A stretch of 64,000 nucleotides of DNA from Epiperipatus broadwayi (taxonomy: Eukaryota; Onychophora; Udeonychophora; Euonychophora; Peripatidae). The number at the start of each line of letters is the position of its first letter. Within the stretch, counting starts at the first letter, position 1. Positions 1-10,765 of the stretch are shown piece after piece. Under the pieces are notes generated by a model. That model was not told the origin of the DNA. It was given only the letters and a program-made list of their open reading frames with translations, and searched no databases. The translations under genes and the position numbers were made by a program. Location of the stretch: positions 5,906,501 through 5,970,500 of the forward strand of contig JAQFVV010000030.1 of the NCBI GenBank assembly GCA_028023455.1, given 5' to 3'.

Positions 1-125
1 GCCTTCATCAGTGAGGAGCTTTGGCTTGCACTGACTGGCAATACCTATAGAGAGTTTTGCCTGTTTTAATAACAGTTATAAGCAAGCATAAGAAATGCTG
101 ATCATGTGATGTTTATTGGCTTAAA
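1..125 (-). repeat. Family B hammerhead repeat, cut by window edge
   Basis: Begins inside the hammerhead: the minus strand reads stem I, CTGATGA and the first bases of stem II, then the window ends. It continues through the conserved terminal block with GAGAGTTTTGCCTGTTT and the outer block containing GATCATGTGATGTTTATTGG that flanks other family B copies (31790-31900, 56090-56140). The middle of the unit is deleted. Strand given is that of the ribozyme. Confidence 0.75.
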
Positions 126-254
126 ACCAATCCTGCCTAATAGGATAGTGGTGGCTATGGTTATTAAAAAAACCAAAGATACCAAAATATATAGGTATTG
201 AACTGAGTTCAGACCTATATGACTATATAAACTAATGAACTTGGATTGAAAATA

Positions 255-400
255 TTATAGTGTTTTCAATTTAAAACTCATAGTTTTGTAGTTAACTAGA
301 AATAAAAGGTGGCTGCTGGAGGGTTGCATTAGATCATAAGATCTAGGTGCAGTGTTCTCAGATCCAAGGATCCTTGGAGAGTTTTGCCTGTTTAAATCTT
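255..400 (+). repeat. Family B fragment (central part, ribozyme deleted)
   Basis: Matches the loop and right arm of the 52.3 kb palindrome (GGTGGCTGCTGGAGG, AGATCTAGGTGCAGTG, CAGATCCAAGG). It then jumps directly to the terminal GGAGAGTTTTGCCTGTTT, so the hammerhead segment has been removed by an internal deletion. Another terminal scrap lies at about 481-500. Confidence 0.65.
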
Positions 401-404
401 TTTC

Positions 405-1450
405 ATGTTATTAATCATATGTTTATGATTACATCTCTCCATAAAGTGTTAAAAGTGAATGGAAAATACTCACTAACTGGCCGGAGAGTTTTGCCTGTTT
501 ATGTTTATGGTTACATCTCTCCATAAAGTGTTAAAAGTGAATAGAAAATACTCCATAACTGGCCGAAGATGGTGTCATGAAAATTACAATATTCATTACT
601 GAATAATCTCTAGTCTAAGGAGTAACTAATAAAAATTATTAATGTACTTTCAATAAGTGATTTGTGTTAAAGTTGTAGGAGCTGCATATGTAACACTTAT
701 CAATTAAACTGTAGTACTTTGCTATTTATATATACTGAATAATGATAAATGTAGGGGATTTGAACTCAGACTTTCAAGTACTCTTCAACTATCCACACAA
801 TCTCATACCATTTATACACATGACCACACACATGTAGAAAAGATAAATAATCACCAATATACATATTTCGTGCTGAACCTCCAGGTATATGAAGATTGCC
901 GTATTTTAAATATTTGAACAATGATAAATATAACTGTAAGAGATTGCCATCTGAGTCAACTGACAAGTGCTAGTTCAGCATGAAATGTGCATCTTGGGAA
1001 TCATAGATTTTTTTCACAGGTTTTGATCATATGCTTATGATTAAATCTCTTCCAAGTGGATAGAAAATATTCCATATTTTGCATGAGAGCAGTATAATGA
1101 AAATTACAATACAAACATATTATGAATTATTGGATAATCTCTAGTCTAATAAGTGACTAATAAAAAATATTAATATACTTTCAATAAGTGATCTGTGTTA
1201 AAATTATGAGGGTGGCACATTTGACATTTACCAATTAAACTGTAGTAACAATGATAAATATATGTGTAAGAGATTGTGGTCTGGGCCAACTGATGAGTGC
1301 TGGTTCAGCATGAGATGTGCATCTTGTGGATCATAGATCTCTTTTATATGTCTTTGATTATATGTTTATGATTCCATCCCTCCACAAGGTATTAAAAGTA
1401 TATAAAAAACATTCCCTAATTTGCGAGAGTCGCCTAATGAAAATTACACC
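405..1450. repeat. Family E repeat units interleaved with family A pieces
   Basis: Four related segments start near 415, 502, 1023 and 1345. They share TATGTTTATGATT, a TCTCTCCATAAAGTGTTAAAAG-like block, ATGAAAATTACAAT, TAATCTCTAGTCTAA and CAATAAGTGAT. Between them lie family A pieces: 741-890 in forward orientation, and 905-1010 and 1250-1345 in reverse. The two reverse pieces retain eroded hammerhead cores (CTGACAA; CTGATGA with GAGA). I recognise no coding content. Confidence 0.6.
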
Positions 1451-2455
1451 CAAAAGTATTATACACCTATAGTTGGATTCCAATTATATACCTTATATAG
1501 TAAAATTTAAAAAGAAAAAGAGCCATTAAATAGTCTAATTAAAAAAATAGTTAAAATCTTTGACCTGCATTATAATGACTAATGTATATATCTCAAATTA
1601 GATTTATACCAGGATATTTGTTAAAATAAACAAATCATAAAATATTGCTACATATGAAGTAATTTTATTATTAATTGTGTATCACTTGGTTTATTTTTGC
1701 ACCTTTGTCAGGAGAACGGGAGGCTTTCAAATTTGTTCTCAATAAAAAAAACCATGTGGAATTTATTGGAAAAAGATGTAGATTTAGGATCAGTTATTAT
1801 CTGCAGTAATAGAATAAATGACCAATGTGCTTAGAATTACTTTAGACTAAAGGGAACCTGAAAAATGGCGGATTTTGGAAGATTTAAAACGAACTGAAAG
1901 TTTTGTTCACAAAATGGACAAGATAGATTTTTACATGCTTATGGCCACATATTAGAGGACACTTTTATTTTGAAAGAAAATAAATTTGAAAGATTTTCTT
2001 ATTTAGTTGCTTGGATATTGCAGTTAATTTCTCTAGCATATCTTTGCAATGTTGACAATACTCCTGTTAAAAAAAAAAAAAACAAGCTTTGAAAATATAG
2101 ACAATGGTTATCAGATTAGTCAAGTATTTATTTGGAGTAGAAGTTTTTAAGATTTTTCTTTTTTCTTATATCTTTCAGTTACAGTAACTAGATATCCATT
2201 ACTGAATTGATTAAGGATCGACTATTTTTTTAAAAAAAAAACGTCTTTAAGGTTGTGTGTTTAAAAAATTGGACTCTAATCACAGATCATGTCATGTGCA
2301 TGGCAGGACTTTAGTTTTATTTTTTAATTGTGAAAATATTCATTATAATATTGCCTATACACAATACTTATCATTAGGTATTAATAATATAACGAATACT
2401 ACATTGCAAGATTACTTTCAGTGAATTTTGCATTTAACTAAAACTTAAGAGCATT
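1451..2455. other. Unique AT-rich stretch, no gene seen
   Basis: Homopolymer runs and short hairpins only. No reading frame of note and no repeat match elsewhere in the window. Confidence 0.6.
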
Positions 2456-2713
2456 TTAATAATAACCGTAGCTTACTCCATTGCACATGCGCTTTACAGC
2501 TTTATAGATCGAGCGCTAATTATAATGAATACTCTCCTTTCCAAACATAAGATAAAGTCTTTTTAAAAGATAGAATGGACTACTCTATCCTTTTCATCCA
2601 AACTATATGTATACAAATCTGTTTGGAAAGGAGAGTATTCATTATAATTAGCGTTCGTCTGTAAAGCGCATGTGCAGTGACTGTGCAGTGACGTAAGTTA
2701 CAGTTATTATTAA
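2456..2713. mobile_element. Foldback/MITE element F1
   Basis: The two ends are inverted copies of about 95 bp each: TTAATAATAACCGTAGC at the left and its complement ending at 2713. Both arms carry the CATGCGCTTTAC-type motif and the block AATTATAATGAATACTC, with a short unpaired centre around 2560-2620. Both ends read TTAA, so a TA/TTAA target is possible but unproven. It shares the CATGCGC motif with the foldbacks at 17.4-17.9 kb and 40.5 kb. Confidence 0.75.
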
Positions 2714-3213
2714 TTTATAAAAAACATTGCATTATATAAATTAAATATATACATATGTTTAAAAGCATTTTGTAATGTTTTCTGTATATATTAGTGAAAA
2801 TCTGTTATTATTGATAATGCTGTACAATGAGTACATAATTAAAACAAGCAAAAAAAAAAACTTTTAATTGTGAAAATGCAAAAACAAAATTTAATAAGTA
2901 CTAGTCTTTACATATGTTTTGTATATATAATATTATTTTATTGTTATACTATAAGAAAATCAAAACACTTCAAAAAATTTATTGGCCTTTGAAATTCAAA
3001 ACGAGATTAAAATTATATACTGCTTAGTTTACCGTAATTCTGCATAACAAATTTTGCATAAATTTTTTGTTTAAAAGCTGTTTAAAACATAATTTGAAAC
3101 AGTATTTCATTTTTATCACCGATTTTTTTTTTAATTATCAATCTTTTTTTTTTTGAGATACTTGTTTTATTAATACAGAATCATATAAATAGAATCATAA
3201 TTTGGGAACCAAA
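2714..3213. other. AT-rich, no gene seen
   Basis: Low-complexity A/T runs. Nothing recognisable on either strand. Confidence 0.5.
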
Positions 3214-3226
3214 GGTAGATGTCATG

Positions 3227-3323
3227 TTGTTAGCTGAGAGGTCATCGCACCGCCTTGCAAGTAGTTGATTGCAGAGATGTGGGTTCACGTCCTGGCCGAT
3301 GCTATGACATATGAAAAAAAATA
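3227..3323 (+). mobile_element. tRNA-derived SINE (class II tRNA-like), copy 1
   Basis: A 97 bp retroposon flanked by a perfect 13 bp target-site duplication, GGTAGATGTCATG, at 3214-3226 and 3324-3336. It starts TTGTTAGCTGAGAGG, a good pol III A box, has a B-box-like GGGTTCACGTCC, and ends GATGCTATGACATATG plus an A-run. The GTTAGCNGAGNGG start and long variable region resemble leucine/serine tRNAs. The perfect duplication implies a fairly recent insertion. Confidence 0.88.
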
Positions 3324-3608
3324 GGTAGATGTCATGTAATGAAAATATATGTTTCATAGGAATTAAAAGCAAATAAACTAATGAGAAGTGAAAAGACTCT
3401 ATAATGTTTATGATTTGACAAAAAACTTATGATGGGATAAGCTATCAAAACTTTGGCATAAAGGAACAGTGGATTTCAGAGGAAAAAATATATGAAAGTA
3501 CATCTTCCAAATCATTCATGCAGGAAAATGTTTGTGTCAGGGATGCAACAGTTTTAAATAATCTAAATTTTGTCTCTGGAAAGTACTACAAGTATAAAAA
3601 AGAAAAAG

Positions 3609-3690
3609 TCAATAAAGATCGGAGAAGATGGATTGAACTTGGAGAGACCTTCATCCTGCAGTGGATTGATAATGGTCGATGATGATGACT
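3609..3690 (+). mobile_element. RTE LINE 3' end fragment
   Basis: Matches the last about 80 bp of the 19.4-22.5 kb LINE (AGATGGATTGAACTTGGAG through the stop codon), ending in GATGATGATGA. Such extreme 5' truncation is typical of target-primed reverse transcription. Confidence 0.8.
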
Positions 3691-3769
3691 ATAGAAATAA
3701 TGCTTGGTATTCCATATCAATGATGATGCACAATCATTCAAGATAAAACAGTATACATGATTAGAGAAA

Positions 3770-3960
3770 GATAGAGGGTAAGAGAGGAGGAAAGAGGGAG
3801 GGGGAGAGGAAAAGGGAGAGAGAGAGAGAAAGACAGAGAGAGGAAAAGGGGAGAGAAAAAACACAGAGAGGGAGAGGGAGATGGAGGAAGATAGAGAAAA
3901 GAAGAGGGAGGAGAGAAATAGAGAGTGAGAATGAAAAAAAGAAAAAAGAAAGATAGAGAC
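3770..3960. repeat. Purine-rich (GA)n / GGAGA tract
   Basis: Almost pure A/G on the plus strand for about 190 bases (repeated GAGAGA, AGGGAG, AGGAAAGAG). The serine/leucine-rich open frame on the minus strand is a by-product of this composition. The remaining 3960-4365 is AT-rich with nothing recognisable. Confidence 0.8.
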
Positions 3961-4365
3961 AGTCAAGTAAAAATCACAAATGAAGCTAAAAATTGGAATA
4001 GTTGATAAAGAAAATCCATAATAATTAAATATGAAAAAAAAAGATATTTCAAAGTTTTATAAAGTTCAAATATTTAGATGTCATTCTCACAAATGATACA
4101 TACAACAAAATGAAAACATGAGAGGAAAATTTTATGACAACTTATCATAGCTATAAATATTAAAAATATTCATTTGTAAAACAATCACAGAAAGTAATAC
4201 TATCTGTGAATCTGAAATTTAGGGTTTTAAATAAATCAATGTGAATTTTTGGAGAATAAAGTCAAAAATGAAAATATTTTAAGATGAAAGAATTAAGTCT
4301 TGAAAGTTTTTTTTATTGTTTTTGCTACATATTAAGTTAACTAGCATAATAAAAAATGAGGCCAT

Positions 4366-4785
4366 GAGTCATCATCATCAACTATTATCAATCCACTGCA
4401 GGATGAAGGTCTCTCCAAATTCAATCCATCTTTTCTGATCTTTAATTTCCCTTCTCCACATCACCCCGGCACACTTTCTTATTTCATCCATCTATCTTAC
4501 ATGTGGACTCTTTCTGGGTCTTGTACAATCTCTTGGAATCCAGTTTAAGATTTCAATTGTCCATCTATTATCTCTTCTAGCAATATGTCCAGCCCAACTC
4601 AACTTCAGTCTTTTAATTTTTTCAATAATGTCAGTAACACCTGTTTGTTCTCTTACCCATATATTGTGTTTTCGATCTCTTCTTGTTACTCCCATGCATC
4701 TTTCCATACTTCTTTGAGTGATTTGAAGTCTTTGTATTGCTCTTCTATTAAGTGTCCAAGTCTCAGATTCATAAAGAGGCCTTGA
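4366..4785 (-). mobile_element. RTE LINE 3' fragment
   Basis: Minus-strand copy of the LINE 3' end, starting at its ATGATGATG tail and reaching back about 420 bp. A short frame (4492-4707) reads the conserved C-terminal segment, including GVTRRDRKHNIWVREQTGV and WAGHI, but is broken before the usual C-terminus. It inserted beside the gypsy LTR. Confidence 0.85.
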
Positions 4786-4843
4786 GTATGTTTACTTATC
4801 TATTATTTAATAATAATGATAAGCAGTAATTTATACAAATGGA

Positions 4844-5222
4844 AATTAGTTACACATAATTATAAAGTTACAAGTAATTATATTATATTACAGATAAAAG
4901 TTAGTATAGTCATCATTAGTTACAATTAGCCATAAGCTGTACAGAAATTATAATAAGGACCAGGGCAGTTTCTTTCATATCAAAACTCCTTTCTTCAACT
5001 TCAGTGGGGATTCTGTTGGGTTGTAGTCCACTCAGCTTTTGGGTACATGTTTAAACCAATGTAGAAGACATAGAATAAATAGCTACCAGGTATTTATAGA
5101 ACACACATAGTCCTCACAGAAAAACTTCTGTTCTATTATTAGTTAGTTCATTAATTTCATGCCAATCCATTTTTTCTTTCTATGTTTATTTGTCTTTCTT
5201 AACACATTGACACTTCCTGTTT
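4844..5222 (-). repeat. 3' LTR of the gypsy element
   Basis: Direct repeat of 7777-8144. Shared blocks include AATTAGTTACACATAAT, ATAAAAGTTAGTATAGT, CTTCAGTGGGGAT, ACCAATGTAGAAG, GAATAAATAGCTACC and AACACTTCCTGTT-type ends. The two copies have clearly diverged by substitutions and small indels, so the insertion is old. Confidence 0.85.
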
Positions 5223-5649
5223 CAATGTACACATATACAACACTACCCCCTCCTACTCCTGAGGAATTCTGCATAGTGTTTATTTTAATTTTCTCTGGAG
5301 TAGCAATTATAGTCATTTAGATAGGCTGGGGCAAGTTGGCTTTGAAATCTTTTGGTACTTGGATATTCTGTAGCACTTTGTTGTGGGTCCATCATATCAG
5401 GTTCTTCCTCTGGTTCAGTATCAGCAATGGCATGAGTCTCTGCACAATCTTGTTAAATGTTTTTTCTCAATTTTGGTTGGCTTTTTCCAATTTTCAGAAT
5501 TAAGGTCTACATTTGTTTCAGCCCAGATTTTCTAATGTGATTTATATAGTGTCTGTAGATAATTCCTGTAGAGATTTACACTTCTATCTTATGGTTCAAA
5601 ATTACTTTCTTTATTTGGCCATTGATTTACACTTTCTATAGGTTATCTC

Positions 5650-6480
5650 TTATCTACACCTTTTCTCCAGCAGAATAGTTATTTACTGGATTTTTTGTTG
5701 GTTTTTCCTTCTTCAGCAGGAGGATGGACAGTTTGTTTTTCAATTTTTTTTTCATCAATATTTCTGCAAGTGATTTACCAGTGGCTGTAGATGGCTTGAT
5801 GTATTGATGCAATACCACTGTGTTCAGAGCTTCTTTGATGCTTAGCAACTTAATCTATTTAAGGCTAACTTCAATTATTGCACCATCTTCTTGCCATTCC
5901 ATTTGATTTAGGGTGGTAAGGTGGTGCTATTAATGTCATTCTCCCCACTCTTTCAAAAAGGTTTTAAATTCTTCTGAAGTGAAACCAGTCTCATTATCGG
6001 AAATGAGTATCTCTGGAGAGCTATGATACATAAAGATTTTCTTAAAAGTGCATATAGTTTCTTTTTGCACTTGTATTTTTTACAAGTTTATATTTTGCCC
6101 ACTTAGAGTCAGCATCCAGTAATACAAAATATAATGTTGCCATTTATTGCCACAATGGTAGATATGTACATGATTCCATGGTCTATTTTCTTTAGGCCAT
6201 TGTAGGTGAGTTTACAGTAAACTGACAAGGTCTACATATTTTTATATGTTGTTGCTCATGCCCAGTCAGTGCATGTAGCTACAAGCAAGAGCTTTTGCTT
6301 TCATCATGCCAAAATATCCTTGGTGAATTATTTTTAATTTTTCACAACCTATGGGTGGAATCACAACTCAGATCACCATTTATAGTACATTCATTCAAAA
6401 TTGACAGTAGTTGATGAGCTATCAATAGTGATTAATTTACATGGGTTGGGTGTTTAATGTGCCATCCTTCTAATCCACCC
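5650..6480 (-). pseudogene. Gypsy integrase remnant
   Basis: The minus strand shows integrase-like pieces in shifting frames: ISDNETGFTSEEFKTF, then PPYHPKSNG (around 5910-5940), then a C-terminal piece at 5654-5848 (STATGKSLAEILMKKKL). These match the DN-x-x-F-x-S-x-x-F and PYHP-x-x-NG signatures of Ty3/gypsy integrase cores. Several stops and frameshifts lie between them. Confidence 0.75.
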
Positions 6481-6717
6481 AATTAGCATTTGGTCTTTTA
6501 TGATCTCCAGATTCCAGTTGGCAATAGTTTTTGTTCAGAAACATATTTTAATACCTAAAGGGGCAAACCATTCTCTACCGATCAGTGGTGTTATTTTATT
6601 TTTTATAATATATAGTTTAAAATTTTTCCTACAAATGTTTGTAGGAAGCACTACTTTGACCTCTCCAATATGTCAATGGGGTTCTTGTTTACATTTCTTG
6701 CCCTTATTCCTTTACTT

Positions 6718-6987
6718 TCAATTCTTGGTTTTGTATTTTTTTAGTTCTGCACTTAGGGTGACCCAGACTCTGTGAGATATTATGGATATGCCCACTCCAC
6801 TATCTATTTCCATTTCAATTGGTTTTTTATATATTTTCACTATCAGCATTATTTGTTTGCTGTTGTTGGTCTCAGCTTTATAGATTTCTGCTAGACATCC
6901 AGACTTTCTCATTTTGTTTTTCGGAAACTTGTTTGTTTCTTTAGAGTTTTTAATTTTGGTGCAGCAAACGCTCACTAGGTGGCTCAT
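6718..6987 (-). pseudogene. Gypsy aspartic protease remnant
   Basis: An 89-residue frame begins with MSHLVSVCC, the end of a gag zinc knuckle, and contains MEIDSGVGISIISHRVW. That is the retroviral-type protease active-site region with DSG in place of the common DTG, followed by the flap-proximal hydrophobic stretch. The frame then closes. Further on the same strand (about 6500-6700) the PLIGREW motif that precedes RT is visible, but RT itself is absent. Confidence 0.82.
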
Positions 6988-7690
6988 CTTTCCACAATCA
7001 TTACATCTTGCATTCTAACTGCTTCACTCATGCGCAAGATGGCCAGGTTTTTCACAGTGAAAACACTGCCAATTTGAGTTTTCATTTTTTTTTCTTCTCT
7101 GCTCATTTTTAGGACTGATGTTTGGTTTAGGCTACACATTTCTGGTTTTAAAAATTCTTTTGCATTAGTGATATTAATTCATGAGTAATTCCCTTTTTGA
7201 TTACTTCTACATAAGTTAACGGAGGGATGGCTAACAGCTGCTGACAGAGTCTGTCATCACTCATTCCCCATAGGAATTGGTCCAATAAAGCTTCATCTTT
7301 GTGTTTCTAGACGAGTCTCTTAATGCCATATCATATGCACTGTAATCTTCCCCTTTCACTTGGCACCTGTTGTATAAGTATAGTTTGGCTATATGTTTTG
7401 ATGGTTTGGGATTAAAATGATTATTTAGCTGTGTAATAACTTCACTGTAAGTTAATCTTTCAGGGTCAACATATTCCCATAATCAGTTTATGACCTCAAT
7501 CAATCTTAGGCCCCCAGAGAGCAACAGTGTGGCAGTTTTAAAGACATTGTCTTTCACTTTATTAACTACAAAATATTTAGATTTATGAGTTGTATATACT
7601 GGATACTCTGTGGGGTAGCTAGAGTCAAATACTCCTATGTCTAACTGAGCAGTTGCTATATTATTTATCTCTATCAATGTTTATTATACT
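6985..7690 (-). pseudogene. Gypsy gag / nucleocapsid remnant
   Basis: The minus strand encodes two adjacent zinc knuckles: CFHCEKPGHLAHE, whose final Cys codon is now a stop, and CNDCGKMSHLVSVC. Upstream, a short frame at 7483-7677 (MIEINNIATAQLDIGVF) lies just after the 5' LTR. The capsid region between is frame-broken. Confidence 0.7.
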
Positions 7691-7776
7691 TCATGCCTCA
7701 ACTCTCGTAGATTCACACTCTTTTTTTTTCCAATTTCTGTTCAACTGTGCCAAGCTGGAAAAGCCACAGATGTGAC

Positions 7777-8144
7777 AATTAGTTACACATAATTATAATA
7801 CATTATGTTGCAGATAAAAGTTAGTATAGTGATCATTAATTACAGTTAGTCATAAGGCATACAGAAATTATAATATAGACCGGAACAGCCTCTTTTATAC
7901 CTAAATCCACTTTCTTCACCTTCAGTGGGGATCCTATTGAACAGTAGCCCACTCAGCTTCTGGACGCATGTTTACACCAATGTAGAAGTTACAGAATAAA
8001 TAGCTACCTAGAATTATAGAACACACATGGTCTTCAGAGAAAAACTTCTATTCTTCTCTATTGGTTAGTTCGTTAATTGTATGCTCAATCTGTTTTCTAT
8101 TTCTATGTTTATTTGTCTTCTTTAACACATTAACACTTCCTGTT
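7777..8144 (-). repeat. 5' LTR of the gypsy element
   Basis: Counterpart of 4844-5222. The LTR may extend to 7771, giving a TGTCACA-type end on the minus strand. I could not match the following bases (TCTGTGGCTTTTCC on the minus strand) to a standard tRNA primer-binding site. Confidence 0.82.
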
Positions 8145-8673
8145 GTTAAAAATTTTAAACAGAAGATACTTAATTGTAGATTTTCAAACACAAATGACTT
8201 CAGATGGATAAAAAAAAAGCACTTATGTGATTTAGAAAAGAGAGCATATTAATAGTATTATATAAGCAGCAAAAATGATCGAAATTGAATCTAAGTGTAA
8301 AAATAAAAGATATTATTGATCATTTGCATAGATATTGAAGTTAGGTATAATGATATATAATAATGATGTTTAAAAAACTACTTACTTCCGGAAGCACTGG
8401 TTTTTGCTGATTAGCAAATAGCTTTTGGCAAATCAAGTCTATGCATCAATGAATTGTGGGTAATCTGGTTGTTTTTAGAGATAGGAGATGAGAAGATATA
8501 CCTGAACACATGACTTTATCAATTGGTTTAATTATCAAAAACCATGTTTAAAAGCAACACCCATGAGCTAACATAAGCTAATCAATAACAGTTTAATAAT
8601 ATTTATCTTGATAATCTGATAAAACAAAAATCTTATCTTGCATTTAAATTTACTGTGAGAAGTTGATTTAAAT
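8145..8673. other. No gene seen
   Basis: AT-rich flank of the gypsy element, with no repeat match or coding signal. Confidence 0.5.
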
Positions 8674-8734
8674 GTTGATTTAGTTTAGCCTTGGGAAAGG
8701 AATTGAACTTCTCAAGGCTAGACTAAACCAACAA
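8674..8734. repeat. Short foldback hairpin
   Basis: GTTGATTTAGTTTAGCCTTGGG pairs with the downstream CTCAAGGCTAGACTAAACCAAC around a centre of about 15 nt. An isolated perfect-arm hairpin. It could be a very short MITE or a chance cruciform. Confidence 0.5.
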
Positions 8735-8769
8735 GAAAAGATGGTGAATTAAATAAAATTAAAAAGTTT

Positions 8770-9010
8770 TGTTAATATTTTAAATACAAGTATGTTGTCT
8801 ATGCTGAACAATATAATTAGAAGAGATTTAAACATAAACTTTCAAACTCCCTATAACTATCCTCTCCATCTTATACAACTGATACCCATGACCACATACA
8901 TATGAAAAAGGTAAATGATTTTCAATATACATATTTTGTGCTGAACCAGCACTCACAAGTTGGTCCAGATCATCATAATCCCCCTCATATATATATACAA
9001 TATATATATA
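8770..9010 (-). repeat. Family A copy (eroded ribozyme)
   Basis: Contains the unit-start block TTTAAATACAAGTATGTTG, ACATGACC-type sequence and the region complementary to the hammerhead. On the minus strand stem II GTGCT/AGCAC is kept, but the boxes read CTTGTGA and CAAA, so the core is inactive. It runs into an AT dinucleotide repeat at 8988-9020. Confidence 0.72.
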
Positions 9011-9020
9011 TATATATAAA

Positions 9021-10235
9021 TAATAATAAACGCAAAATTAAAGAAGCTATGTTAATAAAAAGTGAAAAGCAACAGTTGATAAATAGACAGACAGCCAATA
9101 TAAAAATTAATGAATTGTGGGAAAATTGATGTATGACGTATTGCTTTTGTTTACATTTGTAACGGTTTTTTCTAATACAATTTGAGTCTAGTTGACAACG
9201 ACTACATAGATAGTTGAAAGTACTTCTATTAAATTGGTATATATTTGTTTAAAATATTGTTACTGTATTAATTATTGTATTGTTTTGAATAGTTATATAT
9301 ATTTTATTATAATTGGAATACAGACATTGATTAATAATTTACATATATATATATATATATTGTAGCCTTTGGTTTATTTCATCTATAAACCAATTGTAAG
9401 AAAATGAAACTAATTGTAGGCAAAAAATTTTTTTTTAAATGTAAGAAAAGTTAAAAAGTTTTATTTGAAATCAATAGCTCAAAAGTAACATCTATAAAGA
9501 TACAGTTTGCATTTGTATAAAATATAGCTAGCATTATTTAATGCAGGGGGGATGATTGATTTTTTTTGTGTACACTGCTATAACAATTTTCGAATATGAT
9601 AATTGAGAAATAAATATTTATAGGGCTAAGATAAAGTCTTTATGAATTTTAATATCTATTACTAAAAAGTTGGTGAGAATTGAAATTGAATTAATTATCA
9701 GTGGCTTTGGTTTGACAGTTTCTTTTCAGGAGAATAGGCTTAAAATTATAAGCAATATTATACTTGTAATTATAAGAAATTATAGTGGATATTTTGTGTT
9801 CATGTAGTCTGAAAAAGCAGTTTTCTGTTTCATGCTTTGCATATGTATGTGTGTGTGATACAGATATATGGGTTTGATTTTTTTTTCTTTCCTTTATAGA
9901 AATTGACATAATTTTCTATATTATTTCATAATAAGTGTGGAAAAAGGAAAAATAATTGAATCTGTTCTAATTTATTATTTCTAGCTCAAAAATGTAAACC
10001 TAAATAAGAAATTATTTAAGTAAAAAGGAGTGTAATATTTTTTTACCAAAAAGTATCAGTAAGCTTATCTTTTGATTGCTTTTCCATAAATTAACCGATA
10101 ATGTGTTAACCAAAAGATATGGTTTAAGGTAAGAAAAGTTGTCAAAATTGACAAGTAAGAAATAGTTCAATTGTTCATTCTGAGATGAAATCTTGATTAA
10201 GAATTGAGAGGAACCACCTGGAGAGGGAAGGGTTA
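9021..10235. other. Unique AT-rich stretch, no gene seen
   Basis: Contains an (AT)n run near 9340-9360. No repeat family matched and no coding signal found. Confidence 0.5.
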
Positions 10236-10266
10236 ACAGATGTTTTTTCTTTCCCCTCCTTGTGAA

Positions 10267-10300
10267 TATAAAAAGGGGGTGAGAGAGTGAATCAGGGGAC
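10267..10300 (+). promoter_or_regulatory. Candidate pol II core promoter
   Basis: TATAAAAAG at 10267-10275 sits in a locally GC-richer island, preceded by a pyrimidine tract (TTTTTTCTTTCCCCTCC) and followed about 25-30 bases later by GGGGACTTACTG as a possible start region. It is plausible only because it is followed by a possible first coding exon and lies in repeat-free sequence. AT-rich DNA yields TATA motifs by chance. Confidence 0.3.
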
Positions 10301-10697
10301 TTACTGATTCAGAATCAATGGGCTAACTAAAATAATTTATCTCTGAAGATTTCTCCAGTATTTTTTTAAAATTTTCTTTCTCATAGTTTAATAATGTGTT
10401 TAAGTTTACAGTATAAACAAAATATGAATTTCTAATTCATATATAAGTGGGGCGCATTTTTCTTCCTCAAGTCAATTATGGGGAAATCAACCTGTCTATT
10501 GGGCTTATTAAAAATTCATGTAAGGAGAGAACTATCAAACTTTTGTATGATATGGAAAGACCAATTCATATTACAATAATTATTTGGCTAGTTAAAATTT
10601 GTTTTAAGAAACTGCCGCAAATCTCTGTATGATGTTTAAGAGCTAATTCGTGTTTAATAATCTGAATCTACTTGTTGTCTATATTTTGAGCCTTAAA

Positions 10698-10764
10698 ATG
10701 GAAAAGAAGAAGAAAGGAGAAACAAATGAATTAAAACCCAGGAAGAAACTCATCAAAGTGGAAG
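10698..10764 (+). CDS. Candidate first coding exon (unknown protein)
   Basis: An ATG opens a lysine-rich frame, MEKKKKGETNELKPRKKL then IKVE, reaching GAAG followed by GTAATC, an acceptable splice donor at 10765. Codon content is less AT-skewed than the surroundings. Upstream ATGs in the supposed leader are a weakness, and no following exon was found. Product unknown; the basic N-terminus alone does not identify it. Confidence 0.3.
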
Positions 10765-10765
10765 G

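Larger units (their letters stand above)
4844..8144 (-). mobile_element. Ty3/gypsy LTR retrotransposon, internally deleted
   Basis: Bounded by direct repeats of about 370-380 bp (4844-5222 and 7777-8144). On the minus strand the order is 5' LTR, gag remnant, two CCHC knuckles, aspartic protease, the pre-RT motif (PLIGREW), then directly integrase remnants and the 3' LTR. RT and RNase H are missing, which explains the 3.3 kb length against the usual 5-6 kb. A purine stretch (GGAGTAGGAGGGGGTAG on the minus strand, near 5245) just inside the 3' LTR fits a polypurine tract. Many stops; not functional. Confidence 0.88.

Noticed and set aside
405-1450. Possible hammerhead in family E (GAAA before ATTAC)
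   Set aside because: No copy has a CUGANGA box at the right distance or a consistent stem II. Only the GAAA is shared.
3586-3966. 126-codon Ser/Leu-rich minus frame
   Set aside because: Complement of a GA-rich tract; composition artefact overlapping a LINE tail.
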